The notes below the pieces were generated by a model. It was not told the origin of the DNA and did no database searches. It saw nothing but the letters and a program-made list of their open reading frames with translations. DNA of 26,041 bases from a virus: positions 1 through 26,041 of the IMG/VR virus record IMGVR_UViG_3300033571_008159. The stretch is one strand, 5' to 3'. Shown in pieces: positions 8,054 through 13,668 of this stretch. The position numbers and the translations under genes were made by a program. Position 1 is the stretch's first letter, and every line of letters starts with the position of its first letter.

Positions 8054-8716
8054 TCAGCCTGCCTTGATTGATTCGCGTCTGATAGGCTTGACGTTGTCCA
8101 GCAGGCGTAGGTGTCCAGACAGTTCCCGCTTCAGGTCTTCAGCCGACACCTTCTCACCCTTGGCATCATCCTCATGTTTAAACAACCCTGATGCCTTGCC
8201 GAGGAGTTCCAGTGCTTTGATTTTCGAGCCCTCTTGTTTGGCCTTTGCACTATGTTCAATCAACCCCCTGAGTACATACCGTCTTGTGGCAACCATGTCT
8301 TCCAGCAAGTGTTCCGTTGTCTGCTCGATGGCTTCCTTGACCACCGCTTGAACCTTCGGGTTCCGCGATAGCGACCATGCCGCCGCCTTAATTGATCTTT
8401 CATCTCCCTTGGCATCTGGGTACGCTTCTTTGTACGCTTGCAGTTGGGTTTTCCCCTCTATCAGACCCTGTGCGTACTTGAGTTGTTTTGCCGTTATTGG
8501 TCTCTCCCTCTGGCTCCCTACTGGTTGTCCGTCTGTTCTCCTCTTTGGTGCTTCTGCGTGGGCGGCTAACCGTTCCGCTTCGCTCAGTTCCGGGCCGCTG
8601 TCGGGGCCATCATCGACCGGCTCCATCAGTTCCCGCTCCGCTTCTTCCAGCGCCGCCATGTACTGTTCTTTGCTGATCTTCCCGGGCCTTGACCCATTGC
8701 CTGCCTGCTTGTCCAT
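8054..8716 (-). CDS. terS: Terminase small subunit, 220 aa
   Basis: DNA-recognition subunit of the packaging terminase. After an acidic, disordered N-terminus (1-75), residues 76 to 150 carry the small-terminase helix-turn-helix plan: ITAKQLKYAQGLIEGKTQLQ, A-YKEAYPDAK, SIKAAAWSLSRNPKVQAVV. A coiled coil and basic tail follow. GGAGG sits 7 nt before the ATG. It is the first gene of the leftward operon, directly downstream of a sigma70-like promoter (8764-8792). The link to terL four genes on supports the call; terS and terL are here separated by two small genes and a noncoding gap, which is not the usual tight pair. Confidence 0.82.
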   Translation of the reverse strand: MDKQAGNGSRPGKISKEQYMAALEEAERELMEPVDDGPDSGPELSEAERLAAHAEAPKRRTDGQPVGSQRERPITAKQLKYAQGLIEGKTQLQAYKEAYPDAKGDERSIKAAAWSLSRNPKVQAVVKEAIEQTTEHLLEDMVATRRYVLRGLIEHSAKAKQEGSKIKALELLGKASGLFKHEDDAKGEKVSAEDLKRELSGHLRLLDNVKPIRRESIKAG

Positions 8717-8763
8717 GTGATTTCCTCCAGTACTGATGCTCCATACAGCATCGTTCGCCGTGC

Positions 8764-8792
8764 AGTCTATCTGAGCGGTTTAAACCCGTCAA
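8764..8792 (-). promoter_or_regulatory. Leftward promoter upstream of terS
   Basis: Read on the minus strand, TTGACG (8792-8787) and TAGACT (8769-8764) are separated by 17 nt. The start of RNA would fall about 40 nt before the terS ATG. The palindrome GTTTAAAC (8778-8785) occupies the middle of the spacer, so a protein binding that palindrome would affect this promoter. Confidence 0.6.
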
Positions 8793-8836
8793 CCATACCT
8801 ACCCCTTACCCTCTCCCCGATCTCGCCCCCTACGCA

Positions 8837-8964
8837 GGTCTGCAATGAATAAGTACTACATAACTTATCCACACAATTCACCGCCGCCTGTGGACAAGTC
8901 CCCATATCCACACTTGCCTGTGATCTGCCGTGGATAACTTAGTAAAACTTTTTTATTGCAGACC
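8837..8964. other. Candidate replication origin with DnaA-box cluster
   Basis: A perfect 9-mer TTATCCACA at 8865-8873 is followed within 65 nt by three near matches: TGTGGACAA (8889-8897), ATATCCACA (8904-8912) and CGTGGATAA (8929-8937). An AT-rich stretch with a T-run follows at 8938-8957. The cluster is framed by a 10-bp inverted repeat, GGTCTGCAAT (8837-8846) and ATTGCAGACC (8955-8964). It lies between the divergent late and early gene blocks. Known DnaA-box spacing and flanking AT-rich DNA support an origin; a role in regulation by host DnaA is the main alternative. The stretch 8990-9140 after it is C-rich and holds nothing else I can identify. Confidence 0.65.
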
Positions 8965-9143
8965 ATCCTCCCTGCCGTTTAAATATCCCCCATGCACCCT
9001 ACCCCTACCCTGACCCCTTCAGCGCCTTGTAGACCCCTTTTCCCAGAACATGACCCCCTCTAATAAGAGCGCCGAATCCACCCGGAGTGCTACGCACCCA
9101 GAACCCCCCGATCCAATAACCCTACGGTTTAGTCGGGAATGTA

Positions 9144-9173
9144 TTGACCCTGTTTACACGCTAGTGCTATGAT
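9144..9173 (+). promoter_or_regulatory. Rightward early promoter
   Basis: TTGACC (9144-9149), an 18-nt spacer and TATGAT (9168-9173) preceded by TG (extended -10). Transcription would start near 9180 and run through a leader of about 205 nt into the small-gene array. Confidence 0.7.
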
Positions 9174-9197
9174 GCGGCCATGCACTAGTGATAGTGC
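9161..9197. promoter_or_regulatory. Operator-like inverted repeats on the rightward promoter
   Basis: CTAGTGC (9161-9167) abuts the -10 and is mirrored by GCACTAG (9182-9188) 14 nt on. GCACTA (9182-9187) also pairs with TAGTGC (9192-9197). The same GCACTAG word occurs in the promoter at 11585-11611. A shared repressor is inferred. Confidence 0.5.
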
Positions 9198-9200
9198 TTA

Positions 9201-9385
9201 TGTGAACGGCCCACGATACGGTCGGTCTGAGGCGAAACCCGGAGGAAGTCCGGGAGCAAGTCAGACAGGGTTCAGCCCTGTACCAGTCCACCGTGACGGT
9301 AGATAAAACATCTCCCAATAGATGCCAACGTGATGCCCTTTCCGAGGGCATTGCAGTGCCATCTGCACTTAACCCGGAGAAAACC
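9201..9385 (+). promoter_or_regulatory. Long structured 5' leader RNA
   Basis: The untranslated stretch between the promoter and the first small gene holds successive hairpins: GTCTGA/TCAGAC (9225-9230 with 9261-9266) enclosing a second stem CCCGGA/TCCGGG (9238-9254); ACAGGG/CCCTGT (9265-9281); ACCG/CGGT (9290-9300); CATCT/AGATG (9309-9324); and the two-hairpin motif described separately (9330-9369). No coding capacity fits it. It could be an mRNA leader with a regulatory role or a processed small RNA. I do not recognise a known riboswitch. Confidence 0.5.
9330..9369 (+). promoter_or_regulatory. Two-hairpin RNA motif, copy 1
   Basis: Stem A pairs GUGAUGCCCU with AGGGCAUUGC (9330-9339 with 9345-9354), including an invariant tandem U-G/G-U wobble. 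Stem B pairs AGTGC with GCACT (9355-9359 with 9365-9369). The RBS CCGGAG and the ATG at 9386 follow. Confidence 0.65.
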
Positions 9386-9568
9386 ATGTACAACGTCCTT
9401 TTGATCAACGCCAGTGGCTACATCGTTGACCGCAACCACTTTGAAACAGTCACCGAGGCCCTAGCCCTTGCCGATGAATGGTCTACCGACTATCCCGGCC
9501 ATGCAATTGACATCAAGTTTGTCCTGCCTGCCCGTGCGCCGACATGGACTGAATTGACCCTCGCGTGA
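9386..9568 (+). CDS. Small hypothetical protein 1 of the array, 60 aa
   Basis: Starts MYNVLLINASGYIVDRNHFE, preceded by CCGGAG 6 nt upstream; an upstream in-frame ATG lies inside the structured leader and is not used here. The pattern of a beta hairpin followed by a helix (TVTEALALADEWS) and another strand suggests a small alpha/beta fold. No family recognised. It is the first gene after the early rightward promoter, so probably expressed early and possibly host-directed (inference). Confidence 0.65.
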   Translation: MYNVLLINASGYIVDRNHFETVTEALALADEWSTDYPGHAIDIKFVLPARAPTWTELTLA

Positions 9569-9575
9569 TTGCAGT

Positions 9576-9618
9576 CTGATGCCCTGCTTGTCTGGGCATT
9601 GGAGTGCCATCTTGCACT
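9576..9618 (+). promoter_or_regulatory. Two-hairpin RNA motif, copy 2
   Basis: Stem A pairs CUGAUGCCC (9576-9584) with GGGCAUUGG (9594-9602). The closing pair is C-G here but G-C in the other copies, a compensatory change. Stem B is AGTGC/GCACT (9603-9607 with 9614-9618). It starts 8 nt after the stop of the 60-aa gene. Confidence 0.65.
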
Positions 9619-9634
9619 GACCCGGAGAAACAAC

Positions 9635-9790
9635 ATGGAAACCCTGCTCAATAAATACCGCGCCAACCCCACCGCCATCCGTCATGCCGCCGTGCTGACG
9701 TATCACCGCAAACACCCATTCGCTGAGTGCTTGCTTGGTGATGATGACCTTGCCCTGTTGCGCCGCCTGTGTGCATTCAAGCATGACTGA
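9635..9790 (+). CDS. Small hypothetical protein 2 of the array, 51 aa
   Basis: Starts METLLNKYRANPTAIRHAAV after CCGGAG; helical and basic in the first half, ending AFKHD. The last three codons and the stop are part of the hammerhead ribozyme downstream: the stem I strand GCATGA encodes the C-terminal residues and the UGA stop lies in CUGAUGA. No family recognised. Confidence 0.62.
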   Translation: METLLNKYRANPTAIRHAAVLTYHRKHPFAECLLGDDDLALLRRLCAFKHD

Positions 9791-9832
9791 TGAGGCTTAA
9801 ATAGCCGAAACCCCCGCGAGGGGGTCTCATGC
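9781..9832 (+). ncRNA. Hammerhead ribozyme 1 (type I)
   Basis: All core elements are present in order. Stem I strand GCATGA (9781-9786), CUGAUGA core (9787-9793), stem II GGCT-TAAAT-AGCC (9794-9806), GAAA (9807-9810), stem III of five C and five G closed by a GCGA tetraloop (9811-9824), U-C (9825-9826), and the second stem I strand TCATGC (9827-9832), which pairs perfectly with the first. Expected cleavage is between 9826 and 9827, leaving a 24-nt 5'-OH leader with its RBS on the downstream gene and a stable 3' hairpin on the upstream RNA. The upstream gene's stop is inside the core, so terminating ribosomes would compete with folding. Confidence 0.93.
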
Positions 9833-9850
9833 AACCACCGGAGAGAAACC

Positions 9851-10138
9851 ATGACCATCGAATTGACAACCCTCGCCGATGTACTGAAAACATGGGCATT
9901 GCCCGAATTGAAGGATGCCCAGAAAGCATTCAACAAACACCCCAATGGGGTGAATTGGAACCGCTGTTTGAGGGCAATGCTGACCTATCAGCAACTGGAA
10001 TTTGCCCTGCGGTCTTCCACCGTGGACAGGGAAAAACTGATGTTTGATCTTGAGTCAAACTCCCTCGGGCATTGGCAAGATGCTGTTTGCCGAGCAACCA
10101 TGCGCATGACCTGCGCCCATGCCCTGCGGAACATTTAA
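9851..10138 (+). CDS. Small hypothetical protein 3 of the array, 95 aa
   Basis: Starts MTIELTTLADVLKTWALPEL after CCGGAGAG. It is helical throughout, with KAFNKHPNGVNWNRCLRAML and TMRMTCAHALRNI. Its stop codon TAA is embedded in an ATTTAAAC site (10133-10140). It shares a weak pattern (helix, NxxNR, helix, LG-W/D) with the 101-aa protein two genes on (NKHPNGVNWN versus KTPHANRWFD), suggesting a distant duplication. No known family. Confidence 0.68.
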   Translation: MTIELTTLADVLKTWALPELKDAQKAFNKHPNGVNWNRCLRAMLTYQQLEFALRSSTVDREKLMFDLESNSLGHWQDAVCRATMRMTCAHALRNI

Positions 10139-10160
10139 ACCAACTGAGAGGAAAACCACC

Positions 10161-10415
10161 ATGAAAATCACCGTTTACACAGACCCCGGTCACGGTTGGG
10201 GTGCAGTCAAACGTCAACTGCTTGCCGATCTGGGGATCGCCGACAAGGTCTCCACGTATTCATACCAGCGGGGCCAGACGGTCTACCTTGAGGAGGACTG
10301 CGACCTGTCCCTGCTGATCGGGGCACTGCGTGACCGGGGCATAACCCCCGTGTTTGCCGAGCGGCACACAGACCGCCGCAGTCCGATCCGATCCTATGAC
10401 ACCTATCACGCCTGA
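10161..10415 (+). CDS. Small hypothetical protein 4 of the array, 84 aa
   Basis: Starts MKITVYTDPGHGWGAVKRQL with GAGAGGA upstream. It shows a beta-alpha-beta plan: strand ITVYTD, helix AVKRQLLADLG, strands STYSYQRGQTVYLEED, and a short helix LSLLIGALRDRGI before a basic Arg-rich tail. Similar small proteins occur in many phages but I know no function. The gap before it is only 22 nt and carries no ribozyme or hairpin motif. Confidence 0.68.
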   Translation: MKITVYTDPGHGWGAVKRQLLADLGIADKVSTYSYQRGQTVYLEEDCDLSLLIGALRDRGITPVFAERHTDRRSPIRSYDTYHA

Positions 10416-10422
10416 TTCCACC

Positions 10423-10465
10423 GTGATGCACCCTGCCCCGGGTGCATTGCAGTGCAATCCGCACT
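10423..10465 (+). promoter_or_regulatory. Two-hairpin RNA motif, copy 3
   Basis: Stem A is longer here, GTGATGCACCC (10423-10433) with GGGTGCATTGC (10440-10450); the inserted A is matched by an inserted T on the other strand. Stem B is AGTGC/GCACT (10451-10455 with 10461-10465). It starts 7 nt after a stop codon. Confidence 0.68.
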
Positions 10466-10481
10466 TAACCGGAGACCTTCC

Positions 10482-10787
10482 ATGCAAACCACTGACCTCG
10501 ACTCTGCCGCTGTCATTGCAACCCTCAAGGCTGAAGCCCGAAAGGCCAGCAAGAACTTCATCAAGACCCCCCACGCAAATCGGTGGTTCGATATGACCGG
10601 AACCGCCTTTGTGTATCAGCAAGCCTACCTCTTCTTCAACAGTTTTACCCGTAGTCCCCGCGACAAGTTCGCCCTGCTTGCCCTGTTGGCGACCGAGCCG
10701 ATTGACAACTGGGGTGATGTAATTTGCAACTTCGTGCTTGGCGTGTCTCTCGCCGAGGCCCTGCGTGAGTTTGCAACCTTCCCCTGA
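10482..10787 (+). CDS. Small hypothetical protein 5 of the array, 101 aa
   Basis: Starts MQTTDLDSAAVIATLKAEAR after CCGGAGA. Helical, with HANRWFDMTGTAFVYQQAYL and VLGVSLAEALREFATF at the end. Resembles the 95-aa protein in length and helix order, so the two may be paralogues. No known family. Confidence 0.68.
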   Translation: MQTTDLDSAAVIATLKAEARKASKNFIKTPHANRWFDMTGTAFVYQQAYLFFNSFTRSPRDKFALLALLATEPIDNWGDVICNFVLGVSLAEALREFATFP

Positions 10788-10794
10788 TTCCACC

Positions 10795-10834
10795 GTGATG
10801 CCCATTCTGTGGGCATTGCAGTGCAATCCGCACT
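10795..10834 (+). promoter_or_regulatory. Two-hairpin RNA motif, copy 4
   Basis: Stem A GTGATGCCCA (10795-10804) with TGGGCATTGC (10810-10819); stem B AGTGC/GCACT (10820-10824 with 10830-10834). The flanks (TTCCACC before it, AATCC in loop B) match copy 3 closely, so these two are the most recent duplicates. Confidence 0.68.
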
Positions 10835-10850
10835 TCACTGGAGAAGACAA

Positions 10851-11207
10851 ATGAACTACAAGACACAAGCACAAGCCGCCCTCTCAGGCATCAAGCAACT
10901 TGGCATTCTGGGCGATGCCATCCGGGCCAAGGAAACTGGCGACATGGGCGGTTTGGCCTACATCGTTGGCATGGCTCTCAACACCGGTGACTCCGTCAAG
11001 TGGGGCCTGCTGTTCGCCGTTGGGGATGAACTCGATGCCATCAAGTTGCAGGCAGAGATCGATGCCATCGATGCCATGCGTGAGCGAATCGCCTACCTCG
11101 AAAGAAAAAGCGAGGCAATGTGGCTTGAAGATCAAGACAACGATGCGTGGGAGCGAGAGCAAGCCCATGTCCGGTACGCCGAGGCTGGCGGTCGCAAGCA
11201 CAACTGA
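10851..11207 (+). CDS. Small hypothetical protein 6 of the array, 118 aa
   Basis: Starts MNYKTQAQAALSGIKQLGIL. An Ala/Gly-rich N-terminal half (residues 10-60) with moderately hydrophobic helices (GLAYIVGMALNTG, WGLLFAVGDEL) is followed by a long charged coiled coil (AIDAMRERIAYLERKSEAMW). It ends RKHN, with those codons forming the first strand of hammerhead 2. A weak membrane association is possible for the first half. No family recognised. Confidence 0.68.
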   Translation: MNYKTQAQAALSGIKQLGILGDAIRAKETGDMGGLAYIVGMALNTGDSVKWGLLFAVGDELDAIKLQAEIDAIDAMRERIAYLERKSEAMWLEDQDNDAWEREQAHVRYAEAGGRKHN

Positions 11208-11247
11208 TGAGACCTGAATGGTCGAAACCCCTTCGGGGGTCTTGTGC
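11198..11247 (+). ncRNA. Hammerhead ribozyme 2 (type I)
   Basis: Stem I GCACAA (11198-11203) with TTGTGC (11242-11247); CUGAUGA core (11204-11210); stem II GACC-TGAAT-GGTC (11211-11223); GAAA (11224-11227); stem III CCCC-TTCG-GGGG (11228-11239); U-C (11240-11241) with cleavage expected after 11241. Against ribozyme 1, all three stems have changed with pairing kept, while the core and the stem II loop (UAAAU versus UGAAU) are conserved. The stop codon of the 118-aa gene is again the UGA of the core. The downstream RNA would begin 25 nt before the next ATG. Confidence 0.93.
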
Positions 11248-11266
11248 AACTAACCGGAGACCAACC

Positions 11267-11428
11267 ATGCCAACGAAAACCGAGATTTATGAATACCTGT
11301 GCGCCCTGCGCGATTCGGGCGAGGTCAACATGTTCTTAGCCTCGCCCTACCTTGAATATGAATTCGGCATGACCCGTGCCGAGGCCAAGCAAGCCTTGCT
11401 TGATTGGATAAGATCATTTAAACGATGA
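11267..11428 (+). CDS. Small conserved phage protein 7 of the array, 53 aa
   Basis: Starts MPTKTEIYEYLCALRDSGEV after CCGGAGA and continues NMFLASPYLEYEFGMTRAEA. The LRDSGE-NMF-A-PYL-EFG-EA-LLDW pattern is one I recognise from small proteins of unknown function in several phages and cyanophages. It is helical and acidic, ending FKR on an ATTTAAAC site. Last gene of the ribozyme array. Confidence 0.68.
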   Translation: MPTKTEIYEYLCALRDSGEVNMFLASPYLEYEFGMTRAEAKQALLDWIRSFKR

Positions 11429-11441
11429 TGACTTGGCCCTT

Positions 11442-11457
11442 CCCACCCCCGGGTGGG
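11442..11457 (+). terminator. Possible terminator or 3' hairpin after the array
   Basis: CCCACCC (11442-11448) and GGGTGGG (11451-11457) form a very stable stem, but no T-run follows, so termination is unsure. It may instead protect the 3' end of the array RNA. The rest of the 11429-11636 gap holds a small GGGC/GCCC hairpin, GTTTAAAT at 11564 and the promoter at 11585. Confidence 0.35.
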
Positions 11458-11584
11458 CCTGTCCCGTGGACACCCGCGCAGGAGAGGGCCTACCGGCTCA
11501 AGCACAAACCCGCGCCACCTGACGGGCCTGATGCCCCCTTCTGATGACCGTACCTTTCCCGTTGTTTAAATGCAACATGGGTAC

Positions 11585-11611
11585 TTGCACTAGCACCATC
11601 GGTGCTACAAT
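11585..11611 (+). promoter_or_regulatory. Promoter and operator before the SprT-like gene
   Basis: TTGCAC (11585-11590), a 15-nt spacer and TACAAT (11606-11611) with TG one base upstream (extended -10). The spacer is a perfect inverted repeat AGCACC-ATC-GGTGCT (11592-11606), and GCACTAG (11587-11593) repeats the word found at the early rightward promoter. Predicted RNA start is about 20 nt before the ATG. Confidence 0.55.
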
Positions 11612-11636
11612 CACAATCACCAACCGGAGAAACAAA

Positions 11637-12218
11637 ATGTCTATGTCCTACAGCACCCGTGAAGAATGGCTGACCGCCGCCGTTGAGGAACTTCGCCCCG
11701 TTTTCGGGGCAGTCAACAAACCCATCCCCGCCAAAATCCGGGTCGCCTGTGGCTTCCCGTTGGATGCCAAGCGTAGCAAGGCCATCGGCCAATGTTGGGC
11801 CGACACCGCCAGCGGGGACAAGACCATCGAGATTCTGATCTCGCCGGTGCTGGACAAACCCTCCGAGGTTTTCGAGGTGCTGGTGCATGAGTTGTGCCAT
11901 GCCACGGCAGGTGCGTTTAACCACGGCGTGAATTTTCAAAAGGTCGCCGCCATGATGGGTCTGGTTGCCTGCGGGGGTGGAAAGCAATCATGGAAGTCCA
12001 CCAAGGGCAATGCCGACTTCCTCCAGACCTATGGAGCGATTATCGATTCGCTCCAAGACTACCCGCATGCCGCCCTGACGTACCGGGACAAAAAGACGCA
12101 GGGAACCCGCCTGCTGAAGGCTATGTGCCCGTCCTGCGGGTACACCATTCGATTGACCCAGAAATGGGCCGACCAAGGCCTGCCTACCTGCCCCTGCGGC
12201 GACCAGTTGTCACTTTAA
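11637..12218 (+). CDS. SprT-like zinc metallopeptidase, 193 aa
   Basis: A zinc-dependent protease-like fold. HELCH at residues 84-88 is the HExxH zinc-binding and catalytic motif, followed by a third ligand region around FNHGVNFQKVAAMMG. The C-terminus has a zinc-ribbon pair, CPSCGY and CPCGD, as in SprT/Spartan-like proteins. Host Spartan-type enzymes cut DNA-protein crosslinks; the phage target is unknown. Start: CCGGAGA 7 nt before ATG 11637. The stop TAA overlaps a CTTTAAAC site. It is the first gene of a three-gene unit with an AAA+ ATPase and a VWA protein. Confidence 0.83.
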   Translation: MSMSYSTREEWLTAAVEELRPVFGAVNKPIPAKIRVACGFPLDAKRSKAIGQCWADTASGDKTIEILISPVLDKPSEVFEVLVHELCHATAGAFNHGVNFQKVAAMMGLVACGGGKQSWKSTKGNADFLQTYGAIIDSLQDYPHAALTYRDKKTQGTRLLKAMCPSCGYTIRLTQKWADQGLPTCPCGDQLSL

Positions 12219-12232
12219 ACCGGAGAATCACC

Positions 12233-13657
12233 ATGATCATCAAAGAAGTCGAAATCGCCCGTCTGCCCCTGAGCAAGGTCTATGGGGCCTATCAGCAATA
12301 CCATCACAAGCCTTCATCGTGGAAGAACAAGGCAGATGCAGTCGGCTGGCTTGCTCTTCAGGTCGAGGCCGGGGCATTGTCGATGGACAGCATCCGGAGC
12401 GCCCCGGATGCAATGCCCTCTGCCGCCCCTGCCGGGGTCGACCCCGCGCTGGTTGCCGCTCTTGAAAAGAAGATCGCCGACCAGAAGGCTATCTCCCTTC
12501 AGGCCCTGCAACGGGCAGACCATGTTGCCGACCGGCTGATCAATGAGGTCAACACCCTGACCGACACCCTCGTTGAGACCGAGCGCCGCCTGCATAATTC
12601 GATTACATCCAGCAAACCCGACCTGTCGAACGTGCAGTATGAGGTCGCCCGTGCGGTGCGTGATGCGTTCGCGCCCTTCCAAAAGGCAGTGCAGGATGCC
12701 GGGGCCGAGGTCGCGGTGGCGCAGGCATCCTCAGTTGTTCCGGTCGGGCGCAAGCCTGTGTCCGAGGTGTTTGGTGTTGCCGTGCATGACATGCGCGGGG
12801 CCGAGTTGACGGTCGAGGTCTGGGATCACCCGGAGGCCCCCGCCGTTGACCCGGATTTCATCTGGACAGAGTCGATTCTGCGCTACCTGACACTAGCAGA
12901 CCGCACCGGCGACAACCTGTGGTTTGGCGGGGAAAAGGGTACAGGAAAGTCCGAGACCGCCAGACAGTTTGCCGCGCGTACAGGTCGCGCGTTTAAACGC
13001 ATCAACTTCCACAAGCACACCTCTGCCGAGGAATATGTGGGTGCGGTGGGTCTGGTTGACGGGCAAACCGTGTTTCAGCCCAAGGATTTTTTGCAGGCCT
13101 ACACCTCGCCCTCCACCGTGATCCTGCTCGATGAGGTGACCAACGCAGACCCGGGGGAACTGGCCCCGCTCAATGGCTTTCTTGAACCCAACGCCGCTGT
13201 TTCATTCGGGGGCCAGACGCACCGCCGTGCGCCCGGGGTGCTGGTCTTCGCCGCCGACAATACCTTCGGTTCCGGTGATGATTCAGGTCGCCATGTTGGG
13301 ACGCGAGTCCAAAATTCTGCTCTGATTGACCGGTTCGCCCACGTTGTACCGTTCACGTTTCTCCCCGAGGCTCAGGAGATCGATGCCATCGTGCGCCGCA
13401 CGGGTTGTGCCCGGGAACTTGCAGAGCATGTCATGGCATGCATCACGGTCGCCCGTCAGAAAGTCACCAGTGGGGACATTGTGGACGCACCGTCCATCCG
13501 CTCTGCAATGGCCTTCGTCCGCGCCGTGAGCGTCCTGCCGGTTGACCAAGCATGGCGCACCGCTGTTGTCGCCCGTCAGCCGAGTGAATCTCATGCTGAG
13601 TTGAACCTGATCTTCACCGCCTGCATCAACGCAGACACCATCAAAAAATATTTGTGA
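12233..13657 (+). CDS. MoxR/CobS-type AAA+ ATPase, 474 aa
   Basis: Walker A GEKGTGKS at residues 233-240, Walker B VILLDEV at 296-302, sensor 1 region FAADNTFG, then an arginine-bearing segment ALIDRFAHVV. This order and the NPxx-like pore and lid parts fit the MoxR/CobS branch of AAA+ proteins, which work with VWA-domain partners. The first 200 residues are an extra domain with a coiled coil (LVAALEKKIADQKAISLQAL) and are unlike CobS. Start ATG 12233 follows CCGGAGA. In CobNST the pair inserts cobalt into a corrin ring, and in RavA-ViaA it acts as a chaperone. No CobN is present here, so chelatase activity is not implied. Confidence 0.85.
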   Translation: MIIKEVEIARLPLSKVYGAYQQYHHKPSSWKNKADAVGWLALQVEAGALSMDSIRSAPDAMPSAAPAGVDPALVAALEKKIADQKAISLQALQRADHVADRLINEVNTLTDTLVETERRLHNSITSSKPDLSNVQYEVARAVRDAFAPFQKAVQDAGAEVAVAQASSVVPVGRKPVSEVFGVAVHDMRGAELTVEVWDHPEAPAVDPDFIWTESILRYLTLADRTGDNLWFGGEKGTGKSETARQFAARTGRAFKRINFHKHTSAEEYVGAVGLVDGQTVFQPKDFLQAYTSPSTVILLDEVTNADPGELAPLNGFLEPNAAVSFGGQTHRRAPGVLVFAADNTFGSGDDSGRHVGTRVQNSALIDRFAHVVPFTFLPEAQEIDAIVRRTGCARELAEHVMACITVARQKVTSGDIVDAPSIRSAMAFVRAVSVLPVDQAWRTAVVARQPSESHAELNLIFTACINADTIKKYL

Positions 13658-13668
13658 GGAGTTTAAAC

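Noticed and set aside
9231-9260. Leader segment resembling the conserved GGAAAGUCCGGG of RNase P RNA or a cobalamin riboswitch end
   Set aside because: Only about ten bases match; other conserved parts of either RNA are missing, and the bases are explained by a simple hairpin.
8024-11550. CTGATGACCGT at 8025 and 11542 as further hammerhead cores
   Set aside because: No GAAA or stem III follows at either site; only a short shared word remains.
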